64,000 bases of DNA from Sporomusa malonica. GTDB taxonomy: Bacteria > Bacillota > Negativicutes > Sporomusales > Sporomusaceae. A program made the position numbers and the translations under genes. Location of the stretch: assembly GCF_041428715.1 (NCBI RefSeq), contig NZ_CP155572.1; one strand, 5' to 3'. Shown piece after piece: positions 56,756-64,000 of the stretch (its first letter is position 1; every line of letters begins with the position of its first letter). The notes beneath the pieces are model-generated. The model was not told where the DNA came from. It ran no database searches and saw only the letters and a program-made list of their open reading frames with translations.

Positions 56756-57574
56756 TTATAGTTCCTTTCGATACACAGCAGGCATTACGTATTGGAATTT
56801 TGACATCTCGCGATTAACAGACTCCGAATGTCCAATAAAGAGGTAACCACCGTTTACCAATGAAGCATAGAAGGCATTGATAAGTGCATTTTTGGTTTGT
56901 GCATCAAAATAGATCATCACATTCCGACAAAAAATTACGTGAAACTTCTTCTTAAAGGGGAACACCGGATTAATGAGATTAAACTTACGAAAGATAATTT
57001 CCTGTCTGATGCTGGCAACTACCCTGCTGCTTTCGTCATCTATCTTTTCAAAGTAATTAGCTTGCCAATGCTTAGGGAGCAATAGTAAAGCTTCATTACT
57101 ATATATGCCTTTTTGCGCAGTTTCCAGGACTTTTGAGGATATATCTGTGGCTAAAATCTTTGTATCCCATAATTTCTTATTAGCGCCGAAATACTCATCA
57201 AGAAACATGGCTACCGTATATGGCTCTTCTCCTGATGAGCAGCCTGCACTCCATATCCGTAAATCCCTATCTTGAACAACACGTGACAGATAGGGCAACA
57301 CTTTCTCCTTAAAGTAGACAAAATGGTCAGACTCGCGCATAAAAAAAGTATGATTTGTGGTAATTAGATTGACTAACAAGTTAGCAGACTTACCTGTTTT
57401 ATCATTAATTACCTGGTCATAATACTCACTAAAAGAGCTCAGTTTGTCTCTCAGGAGTAAGTTCTGCAAACGCCCCACTACTAACGTTTTTTTGTGCTCA
57501 GGCAGGTGAATCCCGTAATTTAGCTTAATATAACTTGCCAACTGCGTGAACTCTTTATCAGTTATCGCCAGCAT
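56756..57574 (-). CDS. cheR: Chemotaxis methyltransferase CheR
   Basis: 272 residues from ATG 57574 with GGGTGAT upstream; a TTG 12 nt earlier is in frame. N-terminal helical domain, then the S-adenosylmethionine fold: FFMRESDHFVYF, RIWSAGCSSGEEPYTVAM and VIFCRNVMIYFD. It methylates receptor glutamates. No C-terminal receptor-tethering pentapeptide-binding repeat extension is seen. Confidence 0.95.
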   Translation of the reverse strand: MLAITDKEFTQLASYIKLNYGIHLPEHKKTLVVGRLQNLLLRDKLSSFSEYYDQVINDKTGKSANLLVNLITTNHTFFMRESDHFVYFKEKVLPYLSRVVQDRDLRIWSAGCSSGEEPYTVAMFLDEYFGANKKLWDTKILATDISSKVLETAQKGIYSNEALLLLPKHWQANYFEKIDDESSRVVASIRQEIIFRKFNLINPVFPFKKKFHVIFCRNVMIYFDAQTKNALINAFYASLVNGGYLFIGHSESVNREMSKFQYVMPAVYRKEL

Positions 57575-57592
57575 TCTATCACCCAACTTTTA

Positions 57593-57624
57593 AAATTGAG
57601 GAGAGCGAAAGCTCTCCTCAATTT
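57593..57624 (-). terminator. GAAA-loop hairpin between the MCP and CheR genes
   Basis: AAATTGAGGAGAGC and GCTCTCCTCAATTT make a 14-bp stem closed by a GAAA loop. On the minus strand it is followed by TAAAAG, so it is probably a partial terminator or a processing/stability hairpin that sets the MCP:CheR ratio. Confidence 0.6.
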
Positions 57625-57627
57625 GGT

Positions 57628-59343
57628 TTAATACTTTCCAAACTCCTGGTCACTTAATGCAATTTTGATTTTCTTTGAACCAGCCTCAGAATCAGTATCC
57701 TCAAAAGGCTTTTGCCGACGTTTCTTTTCAGCCATGGCTTCAAGTACCTTTAGCACTTCCGGATTAAGTTCACTATACCCTTTTTGAGAATACTTTTCTC
57801 TTTTGAGTTTAAATCGACTCACATTTCCCTTGAGCATTTCGGCTTGACTAGAGAGTTCTTCACTGGCTGCCGCACTTTCTTCAGAGGTTGCCGAATTACT
57901 TTGCACCACTTGTGAAACCTGGGAAATCCCCTGGTTAATTTGAGCAATACCGGCTGCTTGCTCGTTGGACGCTACAGCAATGTTATTGACCAAAGCGGCA
58001 ACCTCCGTAACCCCACCGACAATTTTATTTAACGCCTGAGCCGTTTCATTCGCAATCTTAGTGCCGTCCTCCACTTTTTTAATAGAGCTTTCAATCATTG
58101 CCGTCGTTTCTTTGGCAGCATTTGCTGATCGAGCTGCGAGGTTACGTACTTCTTCCGCAACTACGGCAAAGCCCTTACCATGCTGGCCAGCGCGTGCCGC
58201 CTCAACGGCCGCGTTCAGCGCAAGAATATTTGTTTGAAAGGCAATCTCATCAATCACCTTGATTATTTTAGAAATATTACTGGATGATTCATTAATCTCT
58301 ATCATGGCCTTTTGCATCTCTTGCATTTGCGAATTACCCTGGGCCGCATTTGTTTTTGCATTCTCCGCAAGTTCATTAGCTTGGTTGGCACTTTGAGCAT
58401 TCTGCTTGGTCTGAACAGAAATTTCCTCAATCGATGCTGTCAGTTGTTCGATCGAACTCGCTTGCTCGGTTGCTCCCTGCGATAAGCTCATGCTCGAGTC
58501 TGAAACCTGTTTTGACCCGGCAGCCACTTGGTCAGCTGCGGATGAAATGTTAAGCATAACCTCATTTATTTGATCGACCATAGTGCGGAACGTTGAGGCT
58601 AAAGTACCGATTTCATCTTTTGTCGTTGCCTCGACAGTAATGTTTAAATCACCGTTTGCAATATGATTAGCCCCTTCAACCAATTGTCCGATTGGCCGAC
58701 TAATGCTGCGAGCGATAAATATTCCCAACCCGACTGCGGCAATCACGGCAACTAGAATTACGAGTATCATAACGATAACCGTTGTATGCGTCGTTGCCGA
58801 ATATTCGGCTGAGAGTTTTTCGCCACCGCTTTCTTTTAATTGAAATAGTTGATCAATTGCCTTAGAAACTTCGCCCGCCGGAGCGCCTGCTTCTGCCCAA
58901 AATAATATATACGCCTGATCTTCTTGATTGGCCAAAGCCATGGCAATGACTCGCTCTCTAGCAGCATTGTACTTATTGAGATTTTCTTGCATTACGGCAA
59001 AAATTCTCCGGCCTTCTTCTGTTTGGAGGGTCTTTTCAACCTGCTGCATTGATTTGGCAATGGTCCGATCATTCTCTTTAATTTTGTTTATATATTTGCT
59101 TCGATCTTTTCCTTTTTCGATGAGGATATCCCGTATTGCGCTACGATTATCATGGTAAGCGATACCCAGCTCTCCAATATCACCAGAGGCAACGCCATAA
59201 TTAATAAATAAATCCGCAAAGTTATCATCAACCTTCTTAATATTAACAATCCCCACAATACCTACGACCCCAGCCAGAAAAGCAACTGCAATAAATGAGA
59301 TGATGAGTTTTTTGCCGATCTTTAGATTATTAAACCAATTCAT
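57628..59343 (-). CDS. Methyl-accepting chemotaxis protein
   Basis: 571 residues. Membrane helices at about 12-30 and 190-212 flank a four-helix-bundle sensor domain; HAMP follows (about 213-265), then a long signalling domain with the hairpin tip EVRNLAARSANAAKETTAMI (near residue 400). The C-terminus has a charged tail of about 60 residues after the signalling coil, ending EFGKY, with no CheR-tethering pentapeptide. Ligand unknown. Confidence 0.94.
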   Translation of the reverse strand: MNWFNNLKIGKKLIISFIAVAFLAGVVGIVGIVNIKKVDDNFADLFINYGVASGDIGELGIAYHDNRSAIRDILIEKGKDRSKYINKIKENDRTIAKSMQQVEKTLQTEEGRRIFAVMQENLNKYNAARERVIAMALANQEDQAYILFWAEAGAPAGEVSKAIDQLFQLKESGGEKLSAEYSATTHTTVIVMILVILVAVIAAVGLGIFIARSISRPIGQLVEGANHIANGDLNITVEATTKDEIGTLASTFRTMVDQINEVMLNISSAADQVAAGSKQVSDSSMSLSQGATEQASSIEQLTASIEEISVQTKQNAQSANQANELAENAKTNAAQGNSQMQEMQKAMIEINESSSNISKIIKVIDEIAFQTNILALNAAVEAARAGQHGKGFAVVAEEVRNLAARSANAAKETTAMIESSIKKVEDGTKIANETAQALNKIVGGVTEVAALVNNIAVASNEQAAGIAQINQGISQVSQVVQSNSATSEESAAASEELSSQAEMLKGNVSRFKLKREKYSQKGYSELNPEVLKVLEAMAEKKRRQKPFEDTDSEAGSKKIKIALSDQEFGKY

Positions 59344-59361
59344 GCTGTCATTCCCCTCTTT

Positions 59362-59853
59362 TTATAGATTACTGAAATTAGTCGCTTCATCGTCAGTTAA
59401 CAGTTTTTCACAGTCAAGCAGCAATTTAATCTCGCTCTCCACCTTACCAATTCCCTTAATATATTTATTTTGAGCAGCTTTCATATCAGGTGGCGGAACG
59501 ATATTATTGTCAGGAATAGTTAATACTTCAGATACACTATCCACAATAAGTCCAATTGAAATATCTTTAATATCGATCACAATTATGCAGGTCCGGTCAT
59601 TGTATTCCCGGAACGGCTTTTTGAAACGCAGCCGGACATCCATTACCGGCACAATTTTGCCGCGTAGATTCACAATCCCTTTGACATAGTCGGGAAGTTC
59701 CGGAATCTCAGTAATCGGTTGAATTCCAATAATTTCTGTGACATACGAAATTTCTAGTCCGTAATATTCATTACCTAAAGAGAACGTAAGAAATTTACCT
59801 TTTTGGGTATCTTCGTCCATTCCATCATTTGCTTGGCCAGCTATATCAGCCAT
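59362..59853 (-). CDS. cheW: Coupling protein CheW
   Basis: 163 residues from ATG 59853 (MADIAGQANDG), ribosome site GGAGCAGGAGA; a longer frame from 59892 would overlap CheA. The SH3-like CheW domain starts at FLTFSLGNEYYGLEI and has LPDYVKGIVNLRGKIVPVMD. It links CheA to receptors. Confidence 0.93.
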   Translation of the reverse strand: MADIAGQANDGMDEDTQKGKFLTFSLGNEYYGLEISYVTEIIGIQPITEIPELPDYVKGIVNLRGKIVPVMDVRLRFKKPFREYNDRTCIIVIDIKDISIGLIVDSVSEVLTIPDNNIVPPPDMKAAQNKYIKGIGKVESEIKLLLDCEKLLTDDEATNFSNL

Positions 59854-59869
59854 TCTCCTGCTCCTCTCA

Positions 59870-61912
59870 TTAAACCGCAATTCCGCCGGCATCTAAAATG
59901 AGGCTGATACTGCCGTCGCCTAGCAGTGTACAGCCAACGATACCTGGAATTGGCCGAATCCTCTTGATGTACAAAGGCAGCGCCTTTACAACTACCTGAT
60001 GTTCACCGATTAGTCTGTCAGCAAATATGCATAGTGTTTTCTGTTCAGTTTCAACAATAACAATAATTCCATCAGCAATGTTTATAACATCGGCTTTGAC
60101 TTTATACATTTCGTGTAACCTTACTATTGGGTAACAGTGCCCTCGTACCATCATCATCTCATTTCCCTCAGGATCACAAATAATGTCCTTCTCATGAGGC
60201 CTCAATGATTCTCGGATTGATGTAATTGGAATAGTGTAACGGGCTTGTCCTACACCAATTGTCATACCGTCAACAATCGCCAATGTTAATGGGATTTTTA
60301 GAGTAATTGAAGTACCTTTTCCTAATTCACTATCGATTAGTACCGTTCCGCCAATTGAGTTGATATTTTTTGTAACAACATCCATCCCCACACCCCTGCC
60401 GGAAAACTCTGTAACACTATCCTTGGTTGAAAACCCAGGGTAAAAGATAAATGAGTAAATTTCTTTATCAGTCAACTCACTTTCCGGTCTTACAAGCAGG
60501 TTCTTCTCTTTGGCTCGTTTAAGTATCTTTTCTTTATTGAGGCCGCGACCGTCATCGCGGATGATAATCAGAACTTCACTACCGACACTAACCGCTTCCA
60601 AAGTAACTGTCCCTTGTGCCGGTTTGCCTGCTGCAACCCTTTCATCCGCTTGCTCTATTCCATGATCGATTGCATTTCTTAGCAGATGCATGACAGGATC
60701 AGAGATGTTTTCTATTACGTTTTTATCCACTTCCGTGGTTTCCCCAATAATCTCTAATTCGACGTCTTTAGCAAGCTTTTTACGCATGTCTCTCACAATC
60801 CGATGCATCTTATGAAAGGTCGTGGATAGTGGTACCATGCGAATTGACATGACAGTATCCTGCAGCTCGCTGGTAATTTTCCTCAGTTGGCGTGCTGCTT
60901 TTTTGAAGTTATCGATATCCAAACCGTTGAGATCTGGGTTTTGCGTCACCATTGACTCTGAAATCACCAGTTCGCCCACCAAATCCATCAGCCGATCCAA
61001 TTTAGCAACATTAACATTAATAATGTTCTGATGATTTGTTTGTGCCTGCAGTTCTTCTACCTTGTCCTCACTTTTTGCTGGAATATTAGGTATCTTCGGA
61101 CCACTGTCAGCTGCTCCTAAGTCAATAAATTCTTTGCCAATGCCATTATCGAGCTTTGTTAATTCCAGTTCTTTTAGAAACATTGTGTTGTCTAACAAAA
61201 CTTCCCGTACTTGCTCATATGTCTTTTCTGAGGCGAACGAGACCTTAAAGCCATTTTGACGAATGACTTCAGCAGTATCGTCGTTATCAAATATATCCTG
61301 CGGGCTATAGGCAATGTCATATACAATGTCGTGTAAACTATTCACCAAAGTAAACGCTCGAATGTTCTCCATTTCGCAGCCTTCGTCAAAGCGGATGATC
61401 CCTTGGTAATATTGCTTTTCTGTAGTGCTTGCTCTACTCGGCATAATAAAATATTGCTGTTGTTTCTTGGCTGGTTTTTCCATAGATTTTACTGAAGGAT
61501 TTTCCCGTTCAAGATTCGCTAGAAACTCTTTAATCTTACAATTTAGTTCCTCAGCATGGCCATCGGCTGCTTGTCCAGCCTTCAGTTTTTCCATTTCTGC
61601 TTTAATAAAATCTAAGCATTCCAGCAAAATATCTGTTAAAACAATACAGTCTAGGTTAGTTATTTTATTTTCACGGATGAAAAAAAATACATCTTCGACT
61701 GCGTGAGCGATATTGCATACTTGATCGACTAGCATCATTGCAGAAGAGCCTTTAATTGTATGCATAATTCGAAATATCGCGCCAATAGCAGTTGAGTCAA
61801 AGCAACCTGAAGTTTCACTTGCAAGAATGGCCTGCTCTAATTGTTCGATCAACTGACTTGTCTCAAAGATATACATTTCTAGCATAGGCTCATAGGTATA
61901 GCCATCTGTCAT
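59870..61912 (-). CDS. cheA: Chemotaxis histidine kinase CheA
   Basis: 680 residues: Hpt domain with phosphorylated H51 (FRIMHTIKGSSAMM), a short P2-like region (about 155-260), dimerisation helices (about 290-355, VAKLDRLMDLVGELVISES), ATPase domain (HLLRNAIDHGIE, DDGRGL, FSGRGVGMDVV) and a C-terminal CheW-like regulatory domain. It phosphorylates CheY and CheB. Starts 15 nt after CheY. Confidence 0.95.
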   Translation of the reverse strand: MTDGYTYEPMLEMYIFETSQLIEQLEQAILASETSGCFDSTAIGAIFRIMHTIKGSSAMMLVDQVCNIAHAVEDVFFFIRENKITNLDCIVLTDILLECLDFIKAEMEKLKAGQAADGHAEELNCKIKEFLANLERENPSVKSMEKPAKKQQQYFIMPSRASTTEKQYYQGIIRFDEGCEMENIRAFTLVNSLHDIVYDIAYSPQDIFDNDDTAEVIRQNGFKVSFASEKTYEQVREVLLDNTMFLKELELTKLDNGIGKEFIDLGAADSGPKIPNIPAKSEDKVEELQAQTNHQNIINVNVAKLDRLMDLVGELVISESMVTQNPDLNGLDIDNFKKAARQLRKITSELQDTVMSIRMVPLSTTFHKMHRIVRDMRKKLAKDVELEIIGETTEVDKNVIENISDPVMHLLRNAIDHGIEQADERVAAGKPAQGTVTLEAVSVGSEVLIIIRDDGRGLNKEKILKRAKEKNLLVRPESELTDKEIYSFIFYPGFSTKDSVTEFSGRGVGMDVVTKNINSIGGTVLIDSELGKGTSITLKIPLTLAIVDGMTIGVGQARYTIPITSIRESLRPHEKDIICDPEGNEMMMVRGHCYPIVRLHEMYKVKADVINIADGIIVIVETEQKTLCIFADRLIGEHQVVVKALPLYIKRIRPIPGIVGCTLLGDGSISLILDAGGIAV

Positions 61913-61927
61913 CTTTTCACCACTTCT

Positions 61928-62290
61928 CTACATGTTGGCTACTTTTGTTAGAGTACTAATAACCTTTTCTTCAACTAGCGGCTTAACTAGAAAATGACTT
62001 GCCCCGTTCATTATTGCATCCTTGACAAAAGACTCTTGCCCCATTGCGGACACCATGACTACCTTGGCTTTCGAATCTTTTTGTTTTATAGCTTTAAGTG
62101 CCTCGATTCCAGTCATTTCAGGCATGGTGATATCCATTGTAATTAGGTCAGGCTGTAGCTCTTCGTACTTTTTTACGCCAATGGCCCCGTTTTCAGCTTC
62201 TCCTACTACCTGAAAACCATGTTTCTCCAGCATAGTTTTCAAGGCAAGCCGTATAAAGGCTGCATCGTCTACAATTAAAACTCGTTTCAT
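61928..62290 (-). CDS. cheY: Chemotaxis response regulator CheY
   Basis: 120-residue single receiver: VDDAAFIR, D53 in ITMDITMPEMTG, VVMVSAMGQ and FLVKPL. First gene of the Che set here. It is of the short CheY class common in Firmicutes. Confidence 0.94.
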   Translation of the reverse strand: MKRVLIVDDAAFIRLALKTMLEKHGFQVVGEAENGAIGVKKYEELQPDLITMDITMPEMTGIEALKAIKQKDSKAKVVMVSAMGQESFVKDAIMNGASHFLVKPLVEEKVISTLTKVANM

Positions 62291-62314
62291 TTAAACCACA
62301 CCTCACTGAATTTA

Positions 62315-62914
62315 TTATTTTGCCTTTAATAATTCTACAATGACATCAAGTGATGACAGCGTCCTGTCTCTTAAAGAGAAATTACGCCCCTCCATACGCC
62401 AAGTTAAACAAATTGTTCTAAAGCTGCCGATAATAATATCAACAAGTATTCTAGCATCAATAGTTGCCTTAATTTCTCCTGCATGTTGAATATCCTCGAT
62501 AATCTGTTTGAGGTAACCTAGCCGTTTGCCATAAATATCTTTTACCTTGCTATTAAGTACCGCATCATAATTAAATACATCATATAGTTGAGCTACCGCG
62601 GTGATCGCTGGATAATTCTCATAGTAAGTAGCATAAGCATCTACCCAAAAACGAATCATATCAATAGCTCTTTCACTCTCAGCTCTACGCGCCAAGGTAG
62701 ATTCAAAAATATCAAGATCAAACTTTGAGAAATGGTCTAAAACGGCAAGTATAATCTCATTTTTGCTTTTAAAATGTTTAAATAAGGTTCCTTCTGATAT
62801 TTCCTGCCTTTTTGCTAACTCTTTGGTAGACAAACCTTGAATTCCCAAATCATCGATAATTTCAATAGCCGTCAAAACGACACTTTCTTTACGATGAAGT
62901 AATGATATCGCCAT
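62315..62914 (-). CDS. TetR/AcrR family transcriptional regulator
   Basis: 199 residues from ATG 62914 with TGGAGG 7 nt upstream; a longer frame from 62944 has no ribosome site. Helix-turn-helix DDLGIQGLSTKELAKRQEI with EGTLFKHFKSKNEI, then a C-terminal ligand domain. It lies 24 nt ahead of CheY in the same direction and may control the chemotaxis-type operon. Confidence 0.88.
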   Translation of the reverse strand: MAISLLHRKESVVLTAIEIIDDLGIQGLSTKELAKRQEISEGTLFKHFKSKNEIILAVLDHFSKFDLDIFESTLARRAESERAIDMIRFWVDAYATYYENYPAITAVAQLYDVFNYDAVLNSKVKDIYGKRLGYLKQIIEDIQHAGEIKATIDARILVDIIIGSFRTICLTWRMEGRNFSLRDRTLSSLDVIVELLKAK

Positions 62915-62992
62915 ATTAGCCTCCATACGATTGCGAGCGAGCACTCGCCCTCTTGGTTAAATTTTACATAGAACAATAGCTCATGTCAATAT

Positions 62993-63043
62993 ATAAATAA
63001 AAAAATCACTGTACGAAATTGTATATTAAAATCGTACAGTGAT
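62993..63043 (-). terminator. Rho-independent terminator after the histidine kinase
   Basis: ATCACTGTACGA (63005-63016) and TCGTACAGTGAT (63032-63043), 12-bp stem, followed on the minus strand by TTTTTTTATTT. Confidence 0.85.
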
Positions 63044-63081
63044 ATATTTTTTTGCTTTTTCATTATTCTAAATGGTAACTA

Positions 63082-64000
63082 CTATTCCGGTTCCTTACTC
63101 CAATGAGCTACTTGTTTAATAGGCAGCTTTATAGTAAAGGTTGTCCCCACCCCTACACGACTAGTTACATTTATGTCACCATGATGTTTTGTAATAATAA
63201 TATCGTAGGATATGCTTAATCCCAGACCAGTTCCTTGCCCAACAGGTTTGGTTGTAAAAAACGGATTGAATATCTTATTCACTTGATCCGCGGGAATTCC
63301 TATTCCTGAATCCGTAATTTCGCAATAGATGTTTTTTTCGTCACTATAAGTTTTAATACGGATCAAGCCAAGACTTTCAGTATTTTTGAGTTTAATAGCC
63401 TGAGCTGCATTAACGAATATATTCAGAAAAACCTGATTTATTGCCCCGCCAACTGCTTGTATTAACGGAATATTCCCAAGTTCTATCTCGACCTCGGCCC
63501 AGTATTTTATTTCGTTTCTTGCAACCAGCAGTGTACTTTCTATGCCTGCATTTACATCGTAGTCTTCGAAATTATTTTGATTATCTACCCGCGAAAAAGC
63601 TCTGAGTTCTTTTACGATCTTGCTAACGCGGTCAAGGCCATTGTTAGATTCTTTAATTAAGTCAGGCAGATCTTCTAAGATTAACTTAACCTTTTTCTCC
63701 TTTTCTGTTTTATCCAGCTTACTAACCCAATCCTGGATGTTAGGGTCTGAACTTTTTTCCATATCCGACTTCCAATCGCGGTAGACGGTTAATGTATCGC
63801 CAATTCGGTCTAAATATTTTGCAAGTGTATCAAAGTTACTTATTACGAACCCAAGCGGGTTATTGATTTCATGAGCTACCCCAGCCGCTAGCTGTCCTAT
63901 TCCCGCAAGCTTTTCCTGTTGAATCAATTGAGATTGGGTACGCCCAAGCGTATCTAAAGTCTCCTGTAACTGCAGATTCGTCTTCTTTATTTCTTCTTCC
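63082..64000 (-). CDS. Sensor histidine kinase, N-terminus beyond window
   Basis: About 305 residues visible; the frame is open through base 64000. A coiled coil (IKKTNLQLQETLDTLGRTQS) leads to the HisKA box GQLAAGVAHEINNPLGFVIS, then the ATPase domain with N-box NQVFLNIFVNAAQAI, DSGIGI and GQGTGLGLSISY. It is the NtrB/ZraS-like class often fused to PAS or receiver domains, here unseen. Separated from the TetR gene by a terminator. Confidence 0.9.
   Translation of the reverse strand, partial: EEEIKKTNLQLQETLDTLGRTQSQLIQQEKLAGIGQLAAGVAHEINNPLGFVISNFDTLAKYLDRIGDTLTVYRDWKSDMEKSSDPNIQDWVSKLDKTEKEKKVKLILEDLPDLIKESNNGLDRVSKIVKELRAFSRVDNQNNFEDYDVNAGIESTLLVARNEIKYWAEVEIELGNIPLIQAVGGAINQVFLNIFVNAAQAIKLKNTESLGLIRIKTYSDEKNIYCEITDSGIGIPADQVNKIFNPFFTTKPVGQGTGLGLSISYDIIITKHHGDINVTSRVGVGTTFTIKLPIKQVAHWSKEPE

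Overview
The window looks like chromosomal DNA of a diderm (outer-membrane-bearing) Firmicute, most likely a member of the Negativicutes such as a Sporomusa/Pelosinus-like organism. This is an inference. TolC-type and Wza-type outer-membrane proteins sit beside Firmicute-style features: strong AAGGAGG ribosome binding sites, a DUF1540 peptide, an EpsG-type polymerase, a CpsD-type tyrosine kinase and an rRNA processing stem of Bacillus/Clostridium type. No species can be named from sequence reading alone.

Layout. 1-4301: a TolC/HlyD efflux pair (minus; HlyD cut by the window edge), divergent from an OmpR-type two-component system. 4550-11100: a minus-strand stable-RNA operon, tRNA-Leu, -Pro, -Val, (second promoter), -Gly, 16S, 5S, 23S, 5S. 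The 5S after the 23S carries a 70-nt insertion, whereas an ordinary 5S sits in the 16S-23S spacer. 11184-12886: a DUF1540 peptide, a degenerate-receiver diguanylate cyclase and two small unknown proteins. 13024-21140: a lasso-peptide-type RiPP locus: HprK-like kinase, B1 (PqqD-like), B2 (transglutaminase-like peptidase), an unlisted precursor gene, a cyclase (asparagine-synthetase-like), an ABC exporter and a thioredoxin-CcdA fusion. A second precursor-like gene and a B1 fragment lie downstream. 21483-26517: a membrane hydrolase, an acyltransferase and a beta-helix tail-spike-like protein. 26776-50590: a large Wzx/Wzy-type exopolysaccharide operon (export, chain length control, tyrosine kinase, dehydratase, UDP-sugar enzymes, glycosyltransferases, flippase). 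50784-51488: a LytTR regulator. 52216-64000: a hybrid histidine kinase with response regulator, a complete chemotaxis-type set (CheB, CheR, MCP, CheW, CheA, CheY), a TetR regulator and a truncated histidine kinase.

The main discovery is a shared promoter architecture. Four minus-strand promoters have the same layout: two CAACT half-sites 21 bp apart, then exactly 10 bp from GCAACTnnT to a TTGnnn -35 box, then a 17-bp spacer to TATAAT or TATACT. They precede the two small proteins plus the diguanylate cyclase, the second lasso precursor, the lasso operon, and the polysaccharide operon. In the lasso promoter the distal half-site is degenerate. The repeat layout is that of LytTR-family operators, and a LytTR gene lies immediately upstream of the fourth promoter. 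I infer one regulon linking a modified secreted peptide, c-di-GMP synthesis and capsule/biofilm polysaccharide. Both precursor candidates have the lasso leader pattern W-x-x-P with Thr 13 residues after Trp, and both end in Ser, which fits the HprK-like kinase known to act on C-terminal Ser in paeninodin-type pathways. Neither has the acidic residue at core position 7-9 expected of a classical lasso ring, so the final product may be unusual.
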